From NCBI GenBank assembly GCA_033439765.1, contig JAULSN010000003.1, positions 5,952,001-6,016,000 of the forward strand: 64,000 bases of DNA, given 5' to 3'. The stretch's first letter is position 1. Every line of letters begins with the position of its first letter. Below the pieces are notes generated by a model. It searched no databases, was not told the DNA's origin, and saw nothing but the letters and a program-made list of their open reading frames with translations. Positions 21,868 through 33,424 of the stretch are shown here, in pieces. The position numbers and the translations under genes were made by a program. Source of the DNA: Lasiosphaeria ovina. Lineage: Eukaryota; Ascomycota; Sordariomycetes; Sordariales; Lasiosphaeriaceae.

Positions 21868-21882
21868 GGTTATGAGTTCCCG
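21868..21882 (+). other. Copia primer-binding site, tRNA-iMet anticodon type
   Basis: The sequence directly after the 5' LTR begins ggttatgag. Its complement, CTCATAACC, is the anticodon-loop region of eukaryotic initiator tRNA-Met. Copia-family elements use a cleaved half of this tRNA as primer, so both position and sequence fit. Confidence 0.75.
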
Positions 21883-21899
21883 TCGCTTTAATAATTGAA

Positions 21900-24800
21900 G
21901 CTATTCCCACTTTTGTTTATAGTCCCTTTTCGACCCTACAGCACATCCGATCACCGGAACTACCGATTCCCCGGACCTACACGTCCAACGTCGAATACCT
22001 ACGGCCCTCCCTACGGCCTGTAGCGCTCCCGGAAGGCCCATACGCGCCCTCTACGTCCCTGTCCCCTGTCCCTGAAGTCATCGCCAGCCCTACGATAGTC
22101 AAAGTCAAGGTCCCTGAATTGAAGGGCGACGAGAACTTCGTCGCCTGGAAGGCAGCGATCCGTAACGCCCTCGGTTCTGTAGGCCTAATTATATATATCG
22201 AACCGATCACACCGCCCGGAGCCACGCCGGCCCCGACGGTAGGCATACCCACACCCGCTATAACCTTTACTATACCGGGCAGCATCACCCCGGGTAGCAT
22301 CACCCCGGGCACCGCCATACCCGGTATAGCCATATCGGGCACCGCTATACTAGTATTCGCCCTCGACTCTACGGAATACCTGACCTGGTATATAGGCCGC
22401 TATATAGCGGCAGGAATCATTATAACTACCCTTACTAATCCTATAGTGGTTTAAATACTTCGTCAATACGGCTGGTCATAGGCAGAAGAAGACCCGAAGG
22501 TTACGTTTAACCTAGTCTGCCGTACGATTCCGAGTATAGGCAAGCTCTCCCGCCGCGAGCTCCTACGAGAGTTTTCCTCCCTCTACCGTAAGGACTTTAA
22601 TATAATATACGGCCTAATTAATAAGCTATAACTCCTTAAAGACTAACTCCAAGCTATAAGTATAGTTATTAGCGACGACTAAGCCCTCTAGAACGCCCTT
22701 AGCTCCGTTAAGAATATATACCCTAACGACCTACTACTATAGGAATACTAGATTAAGAATAAGAAACTAAACTAGTAAGGTTTCCTATAGATCCTTAACG
22801 TAAAAGCCGATAAAGAGAAGCGCTCCGGTTCCTACCTCCAGCTACCTAAACCGATAACCCCCTCCTCATAGCCTACCTAATAGGCACCCTCGAATATATA
22901 AGGAGAGAATAAGAAGGGCGGTAAGGAGAAAGAATAATATAGCTAATATATAACCAAGATCCTAAAGAGCTAGAAATATTATAAGCCCTACGGTAAATAT
23001 ATCCCGGCTAGAAAGGAATACTTCTAGTATAACCCCTAGGCGGCTCCTAATACCTAGAGATAGAAAAGGGAAGCTATAGCGGCCAAGGTAGGACCTTTAG
23101 GTACGGCTATAATACTATAATATAACTCGAGCGGCCTCGCCGGCCCTAAGACCTCGAACCTCCTATTTGGAGGAAGCTTCTATACTAGTCCGTAGCCCCC
23201 TTATAGCGACCCTAAGGCTTCTACGGAGTAGGATTTTTACTAGAGCCCCCGGCGGAACCTCTAATAGCTACGACCGAAGTCTAATAGGCTCTTAAGGTAA
23301 TAGAGATTAATAAAGATATAGTTATCTTCGATATAGGCGCTTTAAAGACCTTATTTAATAACCTCAAGTAGTTTACGAAGCTTAGCCTACTCGCCCGTAT
23401 ATAGTAGTACGGCGGATCTACCGGCCATACGGCTAAGTTATTCCATATTAGTAACGTCAAACTATCGATATATATAGGTAATATATATCGGGATATATAT
23501 CTCGGGTAGGTATACTACTACCCGGAAACCCCGGTCAACCTCGTAAGCCCTATATCCCTCTCTCTCGCAGGCCTTATATAGAATATAGAGGACAATAGGG
23601 TCCTAGAGAAAGGAAGCAGGAAGCCCGTAGCCGACCTTTAGTAGGTAGGCGGCCTACTAGTCTTTCTATATATTACATCTCGCGACCTACCACCTAATAT
23701 TACGGTTCGTAAGGCTCTACTAGCCTCGATCATATACGAAACGATATACCGGCGCCTCCTCTATACTAACCCGGAAATCGTCGTTAAGGCCTATAATAGA
23801 GCCGGTATTAAGATTATAGGCGTATATAATAAAGACTTCTATAAGCCCTATATTCTCGGGAAGGTAATAAACCTAATCGATAAGAGGACCGAGGTAGTAT
23901 ATAACGCTCCGCTTAACTTTATTAGAGTTAACCTAATTACTTACCGTAAACCCGGCTACCTCGGCCAACGTTATACTACCCACTTTATTAATATTTACTC
24001 AGGCTATTATTAGATTCGTTTTTATAGAGAAAAGAAGTAAGCCTTTATCGAGCTAGTATAGCTCGTTAAAATAGTCGAGATATAGTTACGAAGAAAGATT
24101 AAGGTTATCGGTATCGACGGAGGTAGCGAATTCGGATAGGCCATATACGAGTTCTACGACTCTAAGCTTAATAGATAGGCTAAAGAAAAGGGTATCGAGA
24201 TATATAATACCCCGCCTAATACTCCGTAGATAAACGGAGTATTAGAAAGGGCGGGTAGGGAGATTATAATAAGAGCGAGAGTCCTAATAATCGAATACGG
24301 TATTCCTAAATACCTTTAACTATTCATAGTTAATATAACGGTCCGGGTTCTTAACCTACTTCTAATATAACGTAACGAAGGAAGTAAAAGCCCTTATTAG
24401 GTTATATATAAAGGACTTAATATATATCACAGCCTTTATAAGCCATTTATTAAGCACCTACGCTCCTATTACTATACGGCTTACTTCTATAGAAAGAAGC
24501 AGACCCGTATAGACTCCGATAAGTTCATACCCCGCGTAATAGAGGGCAGGCTCATCGGCTACGGGGACCTCTATAGCAAGATCTACTAGATCTATAAGCT
24601 AAAGGAAGGAAAGATCATTCGCGCCTCGGCCGTCAGGTTCAACGAGGAAGATACGCCGTCTACTTTAGAAGGTAATAAGGCCGAATATAAAGTTATATTC
24701 GAAAACTCAACCGTAGATAAAGTTAAGAGAGTAACTAATATAGAGATCGATATACCAACCCCGGCCTTACCGGTACCTACCCGGTAGGCACCGCCGTAAG

Positions 24801-25428
24801 CCGATAAATACATATATACGCCTCCCCGCGAACCCTCCCGCTATTCTACGGTATTCCCATCCCTAAAGACTACCCCGGGCGCCTCATAAATCGGTACACC
24901 TAAGCCGCCCTCGCTCATACCGGTTAAGGACCTCGGTACCGTACCTATTATTATAATACGGCACCAGAGCACCCTCAACACCACGCCGCGCGTATCCATA
25001 ACGGCCCAGCTACCGGCACGGCCCTCAATACGAGCCTCACCTAATGCCCCGCCGCCCTCCCCGCCTATACGTAACTCCATTCAGGTCCGGTTCGCGGAAG
25101 AGGATAGAGAGCCTTTCTTCGAAGCCGAAGACATCGCCGATATTATAGAAAAAGCCCCGGTACCTACCTCACAACCCCTAGTAGCGAGGATAACGCAGTC
25201 CCCGGCTATAAGGGCCGTAGCCCGCCTTCCCCCGGTCCGGAAGCGACCGGCACCAACGGTAACGCTAATAGCCGCCGCCTTAAGGCCTCGCCGCCCGCCT
25301 AAACCACTACCTAAGTCTATATACCTAGTCTATAAGGTCCCTATATAGCACTACGAAGTCGGCTTCCTTTTATTAGTAATATAGGCCATATATAACCTAG
25401 CTACTTAGTAGAAGCTAGAGATCCCCAT
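21900..25428 (+). pseudogene. Copia gag-integrase region, RIP-destroyed
   Basis: The gag frame is open to TAA near 22452 and includes LKGDENFVAWKAAIRNALG, the gag-type NF..W motif. An internal imperfect repeat (about 22263-22345) encodes tandem IPG-like units. The zinc knuckle at about 22974-23038 reads YYKPYGKYIPARKEYF: the knuckle cysteines and histidine have become tyrosine, as expected from TGC to TAC and CAT to TAT changes. An integrase trace is visible around 24115-24260 (GIDGGSEF where TDNGGEF is expected, then NGVLERAGR). Dozens of TAG/TAA stops replace tryptophan and glutamine codons. The frame is cut by the Gypsy at 25429. Confidence 0.85.
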
Positions 25429-25692
25429 TATAAGAGAGGGCAGGTACGCCTGATTAAGGTGGTCATAATGTAGGCAAGAAGAAGGGCGAGTAATGAGTGG
25501 CATTGGTGTAAGACTTCAACCTGGCCCTCGCAAAGGAAGGTGGGCGAGGGCCGCTGCTTATATACATGCTTAGGGGCTCCGTTCCTTGTGACGGCAGTAG
25601 CTGTGCCAACTGGCAGTGGTCTGGCCAGTTGGTAACAGGTGGTGGGCGTATATAAAGGTGTGCGTACGTGCTTGGGGTGCTCTTTCCTTATA
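25429..25692 (-). repeat. Gypsy 3' LTR (element orientation)
   Basis: 264 bp, the same length as its partner at 31240-31503. About a dozen differences separate the pair, every one a CpA/TpA or TpG/TpA exchange. Adjacent at 25693-25707 is a C-run (G-run on the element strand), the expected polypurine tract. Confidence 0.92.
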
Positions 25693-25772
25693 ACTATCCC
25701 CCCCCCCGTAGATCGACGTCCTCGTCGATCTTGAACCTTGTCTATTGTCCTCCCTCTAATAAGAGCAAAAGC

Positions 25773-25844
25773 GCCGCGGTAGTGTAGTGGTTAATACCCT
25801 AGTATCTTTGCTAGAGGTCGGGGGTTCGAATCCTCCTCGGGGTA
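25773..25844 (+). tRNA. tRNA-like sequence inside the Gypsy, probably a pseudogene
   Basis: The segment folds as a tRNA. Acceptor gccgcgg pairs with tcggggt (six of seven, including two G-U). The D arm is gtgt/atac and the T arm GGGGG-TTCGAAT-CCTCC. It has a perfect A box (TAGTGTAGTGG) and B box (GTTCGAATC), the internal Pol III promoter, and a T5 run about 50 bp downstream (25893). The anticodon arm is odd: ctag/ctag stems enclose 8 bases instead of 9, so one base seems missing and I cannot assign an anticodon reliably (CTT is one reading). It lies antisense to the Gypsy, just inside its 3' LTR, so it is probably captured or tRNA-derived. Confidence 0.55.
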
Positions 25845-25899
25845 TCCTGGTTTATAGGCACTACCTACGGGTCGTACTCGTGAATTAGTGACTTTTTAG

Positions 25900-28800
25900 T
25901 CATTCTACTTCCTATGCCTTTATTTTGCTTTTTTCTCGTATCGTTATAGCACCTTCTATACGTTGGTTAAGTGTTCCCTAGGTTCCTAGGTGTTATATTC
26001 TGCTAGCTAGCCTACCCATTTGACTAGGAACCTTTTTCGTTCTCCTTTATCCTTATATTCTACGATATCTTCTACTTCCCACTCCTCCTCTCCTTCTACT
26101 AGCTCTAGTAGTGGTAGTACCTTCTGGCCTTCGGCTACCGACCACTTTTCTAATAGGGAGACTGGGAAGATATTATAGAGCCGGGCGTACTTAGCTAGTA
26201 GTTCGACCCGGTATGCCTATGTACTAATCCTTTCCGTAATCTTGACTAGGATGAACCTTAGTACTAGCTTTCTTCCTACCTTAAATCGGAAATTCTATAT
26301 AGAGAGTCCAACTATCTCTCCTACTTCGAATTCGATCTACTAGTATCGTACGTCGTAGTATTTCTTCTAGGAGTCCACTACCTTCTGCTAGTAGTGGTAC
26401 AACCTCTCCCTCAGGTATGCTAGCTTACTTAGCCGCTCGTAAACCCCTTATACCTTCAGCTATATAGAGGGTACGTAATGCGCCATCCGAGGATTGTAGC
26501 CGTATAGGGCCTCGAACGGGCTCGCTCCGATGGTTACGTATACGCTATTATTATACGTAAACTCCGCTTCGTAGAGTAGTGGTGCCTATTAGGCCTCTTC
26601 GTTAGTAAAGTACCTTAAATAGTACTATAGGCTTTGGTATATTCGTTCCGACTAGCCATCGGTCTACGGGTAGTAGGCTATTGAGAGCCTCTACTTAACT
26701 TGGCGAGCTTTGGAGAGCTCCACCTAGAAATTGCTAGTTAATAGGGAATCTCGGTCGGAGACTATACCTATTAGTATACTAAATCGGCATTCTATATACT
26801 CGTAGAGTAGCTGGGCTAACTCGGCTACCGTAACCGTAGTAGTAGTTAGGATAAAGAGCGCGGTTTTCGTAAACTGGTCTATAACTACTAGGATGGTATC
26901 TACGATACGGTCCTTATACTAGTAAGGGGGTAGCTTTATAATGAAATCTAGGCTAATCTTTTCGAAAGGTTAGGTAGGTAGCGGTAGGGAGCTAAGCTTC
27001 CCGTATAGCTTGTACCTTAGTTATCGGTTACCGAGGTATACCTAGTACTATTTTGTATAAGCTTATACTTCTACGTCTAGATTTTCCTAGTAGAATCTTC
27101 GCTTTAATAGGTCCACTATCTTATAGCTCCTAAAATACCCGGCTCTAGGGTTATCGTAGTATAAGCGTATTAGCTCTCTTCGTACTACTGGCGCTACTGG
27201 GATTACTAGCCTACCTTTATATCGGAGGGCCCCCTTATTATTAACGCTATCGTTTCCTAGCCTACCCTGGAACCTAGTACCTATACGCCTTGTATTATTA
27301 TTCCCTGGTTTCCCTATAGGCCTAGTACCCGCGTTATTAACGCTATTATTTCCTAGTCTACCCTAGAATCCAGTACCTATACGCGTATTATTATTCCCTA
27401 GTTTCCCTATAGGCCTAGTACCCGCGTTTCTTTAATCCTCGAGCACCTCCTTAATACGGCTCCTATATTCGAGATCCCCTTTCTATAGGGCGATAATCGA
27501 CCTATAGAATCTATACCTAGGATCCTATTCCTCAGCTGCCTCACCGGCGTAAACCTCTACCGTAACCGTATAAGGAATTAATAGGTCGGCACCCTGAGCG
27601 TCTGGCTTTAGTTACCCCTCGACCCTCTAATCTGACCGCCCCGGCGAGATCGTCTACTCTGGCGAGTCCGTAGTAGTTCTCCTAGTACGGCGTCCTAGCC
27701 CCTCCGTCGGGGTGCTTCCGTCCCGCTAGTGGCTCCTTTCCTGGGGCTCCGCTTTATCAAACGCTACGCGTCCGGTGGCCCCGAGGGCAAAGCGCGTCAT
27801 AGCCGAAACCCTAGCCATACCTTCAACTCGAGGATATTGAAGGGTCTATTCAACTCGTCTTACCGCTCTACGGTACTTCCGGGAGTACGACTTCTTCTAT
27901 ACCCCGGCCTTAATCTAGGCCACGATTGCCCTCACTACTACTAGTAACTCCCTAGCTAACTATAACTTCTTCGTTAAGGTGGGTAATATATCGTCGTAGG
28001 TAATCTCTCCTACTATATAGTCCGGTCTTCTTAAAAGGGGGTCGGCGGGGTTAGTAGCCCCAGGTCGATATTCGAGGTCGAAATCGAAAGGAGATAGGCG
28101 GTATACCTATCTAGCTAAGTGGCCCTTAAGGTCTCGGGCTAGGGCTACGATTACCCCTTTTAAGGCCTCGTAATCGGTAAGAACTACGAACCTCTAGTCG
28201 GTACCGCCTAGGTAGTGGCCCTAGTACTCGAGGGATTCGATAATAGCGATGAGTTCCTTCTACCCGGTAGCCTACTAGAGCTCGGTATCGGTAAGCTTCC
28301 TTAACTAGTAGGCTATAGGGCGCTATTAAGAGTCGACTAGCTATAAGAGGATCCCGGAGATCGCCTTATTACTAGTATCGGTCTCGACTCTAGTCTAGCG
28401 GGTTGGATCCTAGTGGGTAAGGAAACCTGCTTGACTAAACGCTGCTTTGAGGTGGTTGAAGGCGGTATCGGCCTCTAGTGGCCATCGGAAAGGGTTAGTG
28501 GCCTCTCCTTTTAGTAGTACGGTAATAGGGGCTATAATCCTAGAATACCCCTAGATAAACCGGCGGTAGAAGTTGGCGAATCCGAGGAAGACTTATATCT
28601 CTCGTATTGACTAGGGTGCGGGCCATTCTTGGATTGCCTTAACCCGCTCGAGGTCTATTGAGATACCTTGGTAGTTAATAATAAAGCTTAGGAACTCGAC
28701 TTGGTCTTGGTAGAAGGAGTATTTTGACCGTTTAGCGAAGAGCTAGGCTTGTTCGAGACGGTCGAGCACCTCTAGGATATGGCGGGTGTGCTCCTTACGG

Positions 28801-29990
28801 GTAGTGGAGTAGATAAGGATATTATCGAGGTAGACGATATAAAATATATCTACTAGGCCGGCTAAGGCCCTATTAATATAGGCTTGGAAGGTGGCCGGCG
28901 CGTTAGTTAAGCCGAACGGTATAACTATATATTCGAATTACCCGTACCGGGTCTTGAAGGCCGTTTTCTACTAATTGGCCTAGCGGATTCGGATCCGGTG
29001 GTACGTATCCTTAAGGTCAAGCTTGGTGAAGAACCGGGCGCCGGTAAGACGGTCCATAAGGTCACTAATCAGCGGTAGCGGGTACCGGTTCTTAATAGTA
29101 ATCTTATTTAGGCCCTAGTAGTCAACGTATAACCGTAGGGTCCCATCCTTCTTAGGGATAAAGATAACCGGGGCTCCGGCAGGGCTGCTGCTTTCTACGA
29201 TACGGCCGTTAGCGAGGTTCTCCTAGATATAGAGAGCTAGTTCGTCTAATTAGGCTTGACCAAGGGGATAAATATAGCCCTACGGCGGTGTAGACCCCTC
29301 TATAAGATCGATATAGTGCTCGGCTCCTTCGAGGGTGTTGGGCTCCCGAGATGCTTATTCCGAGAAGACGGCTGAGCGGTATATAAGCTCCGGGGGCAAA
29401 GGTTCTGGGTTTGGCTCCTATATCGGGCCGTCGAGGGTATCGATATGGTCCTCCTCGGGCCCGATAACTACGTTGGAGACTATGGCCGTAAAGGCGGGTG
29501 CGCCGTCAAGGACGTCTCGGGCGAATTCCCCTAGTAGGATCTCCGAGTAACGGCCCTATTCGAAGGCGTTGAGGGCGGTATAAAGAACCACGCCCTCTAA
29601 TCCTATACCCGGGTTCCCCTATAGTATTGGTAGGGCCCCCTTTGGCCGCTTGACCCCGTAGAAGAATTAAGATACGGTACGGGGGTTCCCGTATATATTA
29701 GTAAGTTGGAGAGTAAGGTGGAAAATGCCGTGGTTCTTAATCCGGCTACCGTTAGGGTTAATAAGCTGCGGTAGGTCGAGGCCTTCGGCCTCCGGGAGCA
29801 TGGGGATATAATATACCCGGCAGAACCGGTAATCTACGTAATTGACTTGGGCCCCCGTATCGGCATTAATAACCACCGTTAGTAATGCGGCCTTCTAGCC
29901 ACGGCGCCAGGAGCGAGTGCTACCTTAGATGGTGAAGGTAGGGCCCGGCTTTACCCCGTCGTAGATGGCCTAGGTAGATCGATCGGGGTT
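25900..29990 (-). pseudogene. Gypsy pol relic: protease, RT, RNase H, integrase
   Basis: Minus-strand traces in Gypsy order. The protease at 29876-29667 includes NADTGAQVNYVD with the catalytic D-T-G. Reverse transcriptase at about 28833-28822 reads YLDN followed by ILIYS, where active elements have YVDD or YLDD; Asp to Asn is a G-to-A change. RNase H and integrase are recognisable only as scattered blocks further left. Multiple TAG/TAA stops make it non-functional. Confidence 0.82.
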
Positions 29991-29999
29991 ATCGTCTAC

Positions 30000-31195
30000 T
30001 AGCTCCCATTTCCCGAGTCGTCTTCGGAGTTAGAGGGTTCCGGGTACGGGTCCTCGAGGTCTCCGTAGTCCCCTACCTCGATTCTCTGGACCTTGGCGTC
30101 CGGGCCTGGTACGGCCGTAGGGCGCCGAGGCGGGAGGGTGTACTAGCGTTGTATATGCCCTACTTTGCCATAGTTGTAGTATATAGGAGGCTCCCTAGCG
30201 CGGAGCGGTACCTGGGCGTTCGGCCCAGTAGCGGGTAGGGCGTAGGCAACGGGTTGGTCTAATATAGGGGAGCCCCGAAGCTCCCTACGTTGAATCCGGG
30301 CTTTATTATAGCGGGGTCCGGAGTACGGTTCCTCCGTCGTGCGGTATAGTTTTCGGGCCTCGCTAAGGCTGGTGGGGGAGCCCAGCCTTTTCCGGTACGT
30401 TTCTTTGTCGTTGCCGTTCCTTAGGTAGGCCCGGGCGAGCTAGATCCGCTCATACTACTTAGCGCACTCCTTTACCGAGGTGACGTTAGGGACGGCCTCG
30501 GTATATCGATTGTGGTAGAAGCGGTCAAGTTTAATCTAATAGTCCCGGGCCATAAAGGTGGTATTAATGTCTATATCCGGTAGGTGCCTCACTAGCGTAG
30601 ACCATTCGCGGTAGAATTCCTAAGGGGACCGGCCGCGTTGAGTATATGCTAGCTATTCTTTATATGCTTATACTTCGCCGGATTTGCTACCGAGGTAGTC
30701 CGTATTAACGTATTCTTTGAACTCCTACTAGGTAATCCGCTCGAAGTCCCCTTCGTAGAGCTACTTCTAGTAGGCCCGCCACTACTACTACGCTTCTGGC
30801 TCTATCCAAGTGCTGGCCCACTGGACTTGGAGCTATTAAGGTCGGTCTAGGCGGGTTACGTTTCCTTGTTCGGTGGCTAGGAGCCAGTCTTCCTTGTCCT
30901 GGAGGGAGGCGTCGAGCTTGAGCTTACCGACTACGTAGGAGGGAGGGCGATCATCCTTTAATCTAGGGGGCCCTCCCTACGGTCCTAGGTTGCCCAGAGT
31001 AGTTCTAAGGTTGCCTAGGCCGGCAGAAAAGTTGGTCATCGCCTGCAATATTAAGGCTTGGAACTACTGGGGATCCATACTAGTAGAGGGCGTAGGAGAG
31101 TCCTGTACGGGGTCGTTCAAATCCTCGAGGGTCGCTTGTTGGGTTGAACTAGCCTGAGGAGTGGCTCTCCCCTTTCCACGAGTATTACCTACCAT
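30000..31195 (-). pseudogene. Gypsy gag relic
   Basis: Starts at ATG 31193-31195 (MVGNTRGKGRATPQ) and reads on through blocks such as FQALILQAMTNFS and YVVGKLKLD. The CCHC knuckle at about 30185-30145 reads YYNYGKVGHIQR, with cysteines turned to tyrosine (TGC to TAC). In-frame stops replace tryptophan/glutamine codons. Gag is typically a separate upstream frame in fungal Gypsy elements. Confidence 0.78.
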
Positions 31196-31239
31196 AGTGA
31201 CCGGCTCGATCGTTACCGGTGGTAGGGAGGTTGAAGAAT

Positions 31240-31503
31240 TATAAGAGAGGGCAGGTACGCCTGATCAAGGTGGTCACAATATAGGCAAGAAGAAGGGCGA
31301 GCAATGAGTGGCATTGGTGTAAGACTTCAACCTGGCCCTCGTAAAGGAAGGTGGGCGAGGGCCGCTGCTTATATACATGCTCAGGGGCTCCGTTCCTTAT
31401 GACGGCAGTAGCTGTGCCAACTGGCAGTGGTCTGGCCAGTTGGTGACAGGTGGTGGGCGCACACAAAGGTGTGCGCACGTGCTTGGGGTGCTCTTTCCTT
31501 ACA
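31240..31503 (-). repeat. Gypsy 5' LTR (element orientation)
   Basis: 264 bp, ends CCTTACA on the plus strand and is followed by CCCAA. The sequence just inside it on the element strand (attcttcaacctcc) shows no standard TGG-type primer site, so the priming mode is unclear. Confidence 0.92.
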
Positions 31504-33078
31504 CCCAAGAATCTTCGAGCCGCCCAGAAGACCCTAGATTACAATACTAGCTAGCTACCTACGATGAAGTTATAGATCAAGAGCCTTAAAACAATATAGG
31601 TCTTTACCCTCGTTAATAGGCCTACCGGAGCACTAGTACTACCCGGGAAATGGGTATACGATACCAAACTCGAAATAGCTCTTAACGAGTAGGTAAAGCG
31701 AGCCCGCTTTGTAGTCTACGGTAACCACGAAGAAGACAACTAGGCCCTCGATAATATATATACCGCCGTCGCCAATAGTACTAGCGTAAAGTGCTTCCTT
31801 ATTATAATTACGGCAAAGGGCTATAAGCGTAGATAATTCGACTTCAAAACCGCCTTCCTGAATACTAACGTACCTAAGGGAACCACTATCTATATTGAAT
31901 AACCTCCCGGTATCCCCAATACTAACCGTACGAAGGTTTGGCTCCTTAATAAAGCCCTCTACGGCCTAAGGAAGTCTCCGCTCTACTAGTTTGATACTAT
32001 CGTTCCCTTCTTCAAGGCCCTTAGCTTCATACCCTTCGGCTCCGACCTATACCTTCTCAAGCATAGAGAAAAGGACCACTATATTATCCTCTACGTAGAT
32101 AACTTCATTATTACCGCTCCAACTAACGAAGAAATCGACCAAGTCCGTAATAGCATTATAGAACGGTTCGAGATCAAGGATATCGGGGAGCCTATAAGGT
32201 TCCTAGGCATTAATATCTTCTAGAGTAATAACAATACTACGGTTTCCCTCTTATAGGAAGCCTATATCGACCTCATACTCGGAAAATTCGGCTACCAAGA
32301 CCTCAACCCGACCAAAGCTCCCTAGCCCTTACGTATTGAGATCCCCAGAATCTAGGACCCTCTCTATAAAGAAACAAAGGCCTATATCAAGAAGACCGGC
32401 TCCCTGAACTTCCTTATATATAATACAAGACCTAATATCGCCTATACTATCTCCAGGCTATATAAAGGTAATAGCGGCCCTTCTAAGGAACACCTACAAG
32501 TTATAAAGTACCTATTTCGCTACCTGAAGGGCACCAAGTACTTAACCCTCATATACAATTGCAACCTTAACCTTAATAATATAAGCTTCATAACCTATAC
32601 CGATGCCTCCTTCGCCGACGACCTTCTATATCGCTACTCCACCGGCGCCCACGTCGTTTTCCTAGCCGGCTGCCCGGTATACTAGAAGACGAAGAAGCAG
32701 ACCTACATAGCATACAGCACCACTAAGGCAGAGTTCACGAACCTCATACCCGCCTCATAGTCCGCCTAGTAGATTAATAAACTACTCAAGGACTTCGGGG
32801 CATACCAACCACTTCCTATTATATTATTTACTAATAGTATGAACGCCAAGATCAACGTTATAAACCCCCTCAATACAGCCCGCACTCGCTATATCGATAT
32901 ACGATACAAATGGATTATTAATAGGGTCAAGAAAGGCATGATCAACGTGACTCACATCCCCGGGACCGAGATGGCTATAGACGGTCTCACAAAGCCGCTC
33001 AATATAGAAAAACACGCTCATTTCGTTAGAATACTAGGAATAGAGGCATATAAGGTGCCCTGGCTAGTCAATAACTAA
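31504..33078 (+). pseudogene. Copia reverse transcriptase / RNase H relic
   Basis: Continues the Copia coding frame after the Gypsy. RVT_2-type motifs are FDFKTAFLN (about 31837-31863), VWLLNKALYGLRKSP, and YVDN at 32092-32103 where YVDD is expected. RNase H blocks TDASFADD and YSTTKAEF follow, and the final 79 codons are clean: RYIDIRYKWI..HIPGTEMAIDGLTKPL, ending at TAA near 33078. Mutation density falls toward the 3' end. Many internal TAG stops remain. Confidence 0.88.
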
Positions 33079-33244
33079 CGATAAAGGCTCAAGGGGGTGG
33101 AAAGGCCATTTTACGATAAAAATACTAATTGGAAGGCTAGCTGAGCGGAACTTCCCGAACACACACTCAACACCAAGGAATTATCACCACACTATATTTA
33201 GACACATTTTACAGCCTCACTTGGAAGATTCTGGCCTGAGGGGG

Positions 33245-33419
33245 TGTATGGCCAGGCTAGCAGGGATCAGGCCGGACCCCGGCCTGATGCCCTCAAGCCG
33301 AGGCATAAGTGGATATGGGATCCACCGGTCCAGGCCATCACTTCCACATATATATTCCGCTGTGGCCCAGATAGCTAGACTTCCTCCAAGCAATCCAGTC
33401 CTTACCTTTCCTCCCAACA
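33245..33419 (+). repeat. Copia 3' LTR
   Basis: 175 bp, starts TGTATGGCC after a purine tract (33238-33244) and ends CTCCCAACA, followed by target duplication AAGAC at 33420-33424. It is the less mutated LTR of the pair. Confidence 0.93.
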
Positions 33420-33424
33420 AAGAC

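Larger units (their letters stand above)
25429..31503 (-). mobile_element. Ty3/Gypsy retrotransposon nested in the Copia
   Basis: A 6,075 bp element between 264 bp direct repeats (25429-25692 and 31240-31503), flanked by CCCAT on the left and CCCAA on the right, a near-perfect 5 bp target duplication. LTR ends are inverted (TGTAAG..CTTACA before RIP). Coding traces run on the minus strand: gag from 31195, zinc knuckle about 30165, aspartic protease about 29860, reverse transcriptase about 28825, integrase toward 26700. Order protease-RT-integrase identifies Gypsy. It inserted after the Copia was already in place. The interior is heavily RIP-mutated while the LTRs are largely spared. Confidence 0.92.
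21695..33419 (+). mobile_element. Ty1/Copia retrotransposon, RIP-mutated, with nested Gypsy
   Basis: An 11,725 bp element bounded by direct repeats at 21695-21867 and 33245-33419 and flanked by a 5 bp target duplication AAGAC (21690-21694 and 33420-33424). LTRs begin TG and end CA. A primer-binding site follows the 5' LTR and a purine tract precedes the 3' LTR. The internal order is gag, zinc knuckle, protease/integrase, reverse transcriptase, RNase H, as in Copia. A 6.1 kb Gypsy splits it between integrase and reverse transcriptase. Without the insert it is about 5.6 kb, the normal size. The interior is saturated with TpA and stop codons from RIP, so it cannot move by itself. Confidence 0.93.

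Noticed and set aside
22263..22345. Repeat array that might suggest CRISPR-like spacing
   Set aside because: It is an imperfect in-frame repeat of the Copia gag coding IPG units; CRISPR arrays are not expected in fungi.
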